DNA of 64,000 nucleotides. Origin: Sideroxydans sp. (GTDB lineage: Bacteria; Pseudomonadota; Gammaproteobacteria; Burkholderiales; Gallionellaceae). The stretch is from NCBI GenBank assembly GCA_028710605.1, contig JAQTTU010000002.1:367613-431612 (forward strand), given 5' to 3'. The notes beneath the pieces were generated by a model. That model did no database searches. It was given only the letters and a program-made list of their open reading frames with translations, and had not been told where the DNA came from. Positions 63,849 to 64,000 of this stretch are shown here, in pieces. Position numbers and translations under genes: made by a program. Each line of letters begins with the position of its first letter. The first letter of the stretch is position 1.

Positions 63849-63924
63849 ATATTGCCCGCCGCGCAGCTTGCCGCTACAATGCGCGCCTTCGTTTTACCCA
63901 ACCCGTCCGGGATGGCGCAAAAAC

Positions 63925-64000
63925 GGCCTGGTAGCTCAGTCGGTAGAGCAGAGGATTGAAAATCCTTGTGTCGGTGGTTCGATTCCGCCCCGGGCCACCA
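63925..64000 (+). tRNA. tRNA-Phe (anticodon GAA)
   Basis: A 76-nt cloverleaf: acceptor GGCCTGG/CCGGGCC, D arm GCTC...GAGC, anticodon stem GAGGA/TCCTT with loop TTGAAAA (anticodon GAA), T arm GGTGG-TTCGATT-CCGCC, encoded CCA at the window edge. Confidence 0.95.

Noticed and set aside
63765..63959. 64-codon frame at the right edge
   Set aside because: Overlaps the terminator after groESL and most of tRNA-Phe.

Overview
This window looks like the chromosome of a neutrophilic iron-oxidising betaproteobacterium of the Gallionellaceae, close to Sideroxydans. The main reason is a minus-strand cluster at 23495-28915: two monoheme cytochromes c of the MtoD type, a decaheme MtoA, an MtrB/PioB-type porin (MtoB) and a NapC/NirT-type tetraheme CymA. 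This is the gene order described for the Fe(II)-oxidation outer-membrane conduit of Sideroxydans lithotrophicus. The family assignment is inference from gene content; no 16S rRNA lies in the window.

Layout. 1-12188 holds three Na+/carboxylate symporter loci (one truncated at the left edge) with three regulatory systems and a stand-alone NapC/NirT cytochrome. 12237 is tRNA-Arg. 12537-17699 is the most unusual block: a FAD/NAD(P) oxidoreductase fused to two cyclic-nucleotide-binding domains and a four-cluster ferredoxin domain, then a predicted di-heme b membrane protein, then an FHA-TM-decaheme cytochrome c. Together they could form a regulated electron path from the cytoplasm to the periplasm. 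17832-23320 is a molybdenum-cofactor gene run (mog, moeA, mobA, mobB, moaE, moaD, moaC) interrupted by a higBA toxin-antitoxin pair. 23495-28915 is the mto/cym cluster. After a 0.6-kb non-coding stretch with two divergent sigma-54-like promoters come moeB and an AioXSR-like three-component system (29608-34184). tatABC-moaA follows (34351-36750).

36885-64000 is mostly housekeeping: apbC, slt, cca, a deoxyinosine-type glycosylase, a MidA-like methyltransferase, a folM-like reductase, ttcA, a diguanylate cyclase, cytochrome b561, trhP, the metK-ahcY-metF methyl cycle with an SAH riboswitch, two LpxL-type acyltransferases, ubiD, dacB, bioA, CIRCE-groESL and tRNA-Phe.

No transposase, phage or CRISPR array was seen. 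Instead the intergenic spaces carry at least ten families of fold-back repeats, several in multiple copies, and one of them is inserted in frame inside moeA.

The likely joint theme of the left half is respiratory electron transfer: the Mto conduit and CymA at the two membranes, a second CymA-like protein, the new cytoplasm-to-periplasm conduit, and Moco plus Tat genes that would mature a molybdoenzyme encoded elsewhere.
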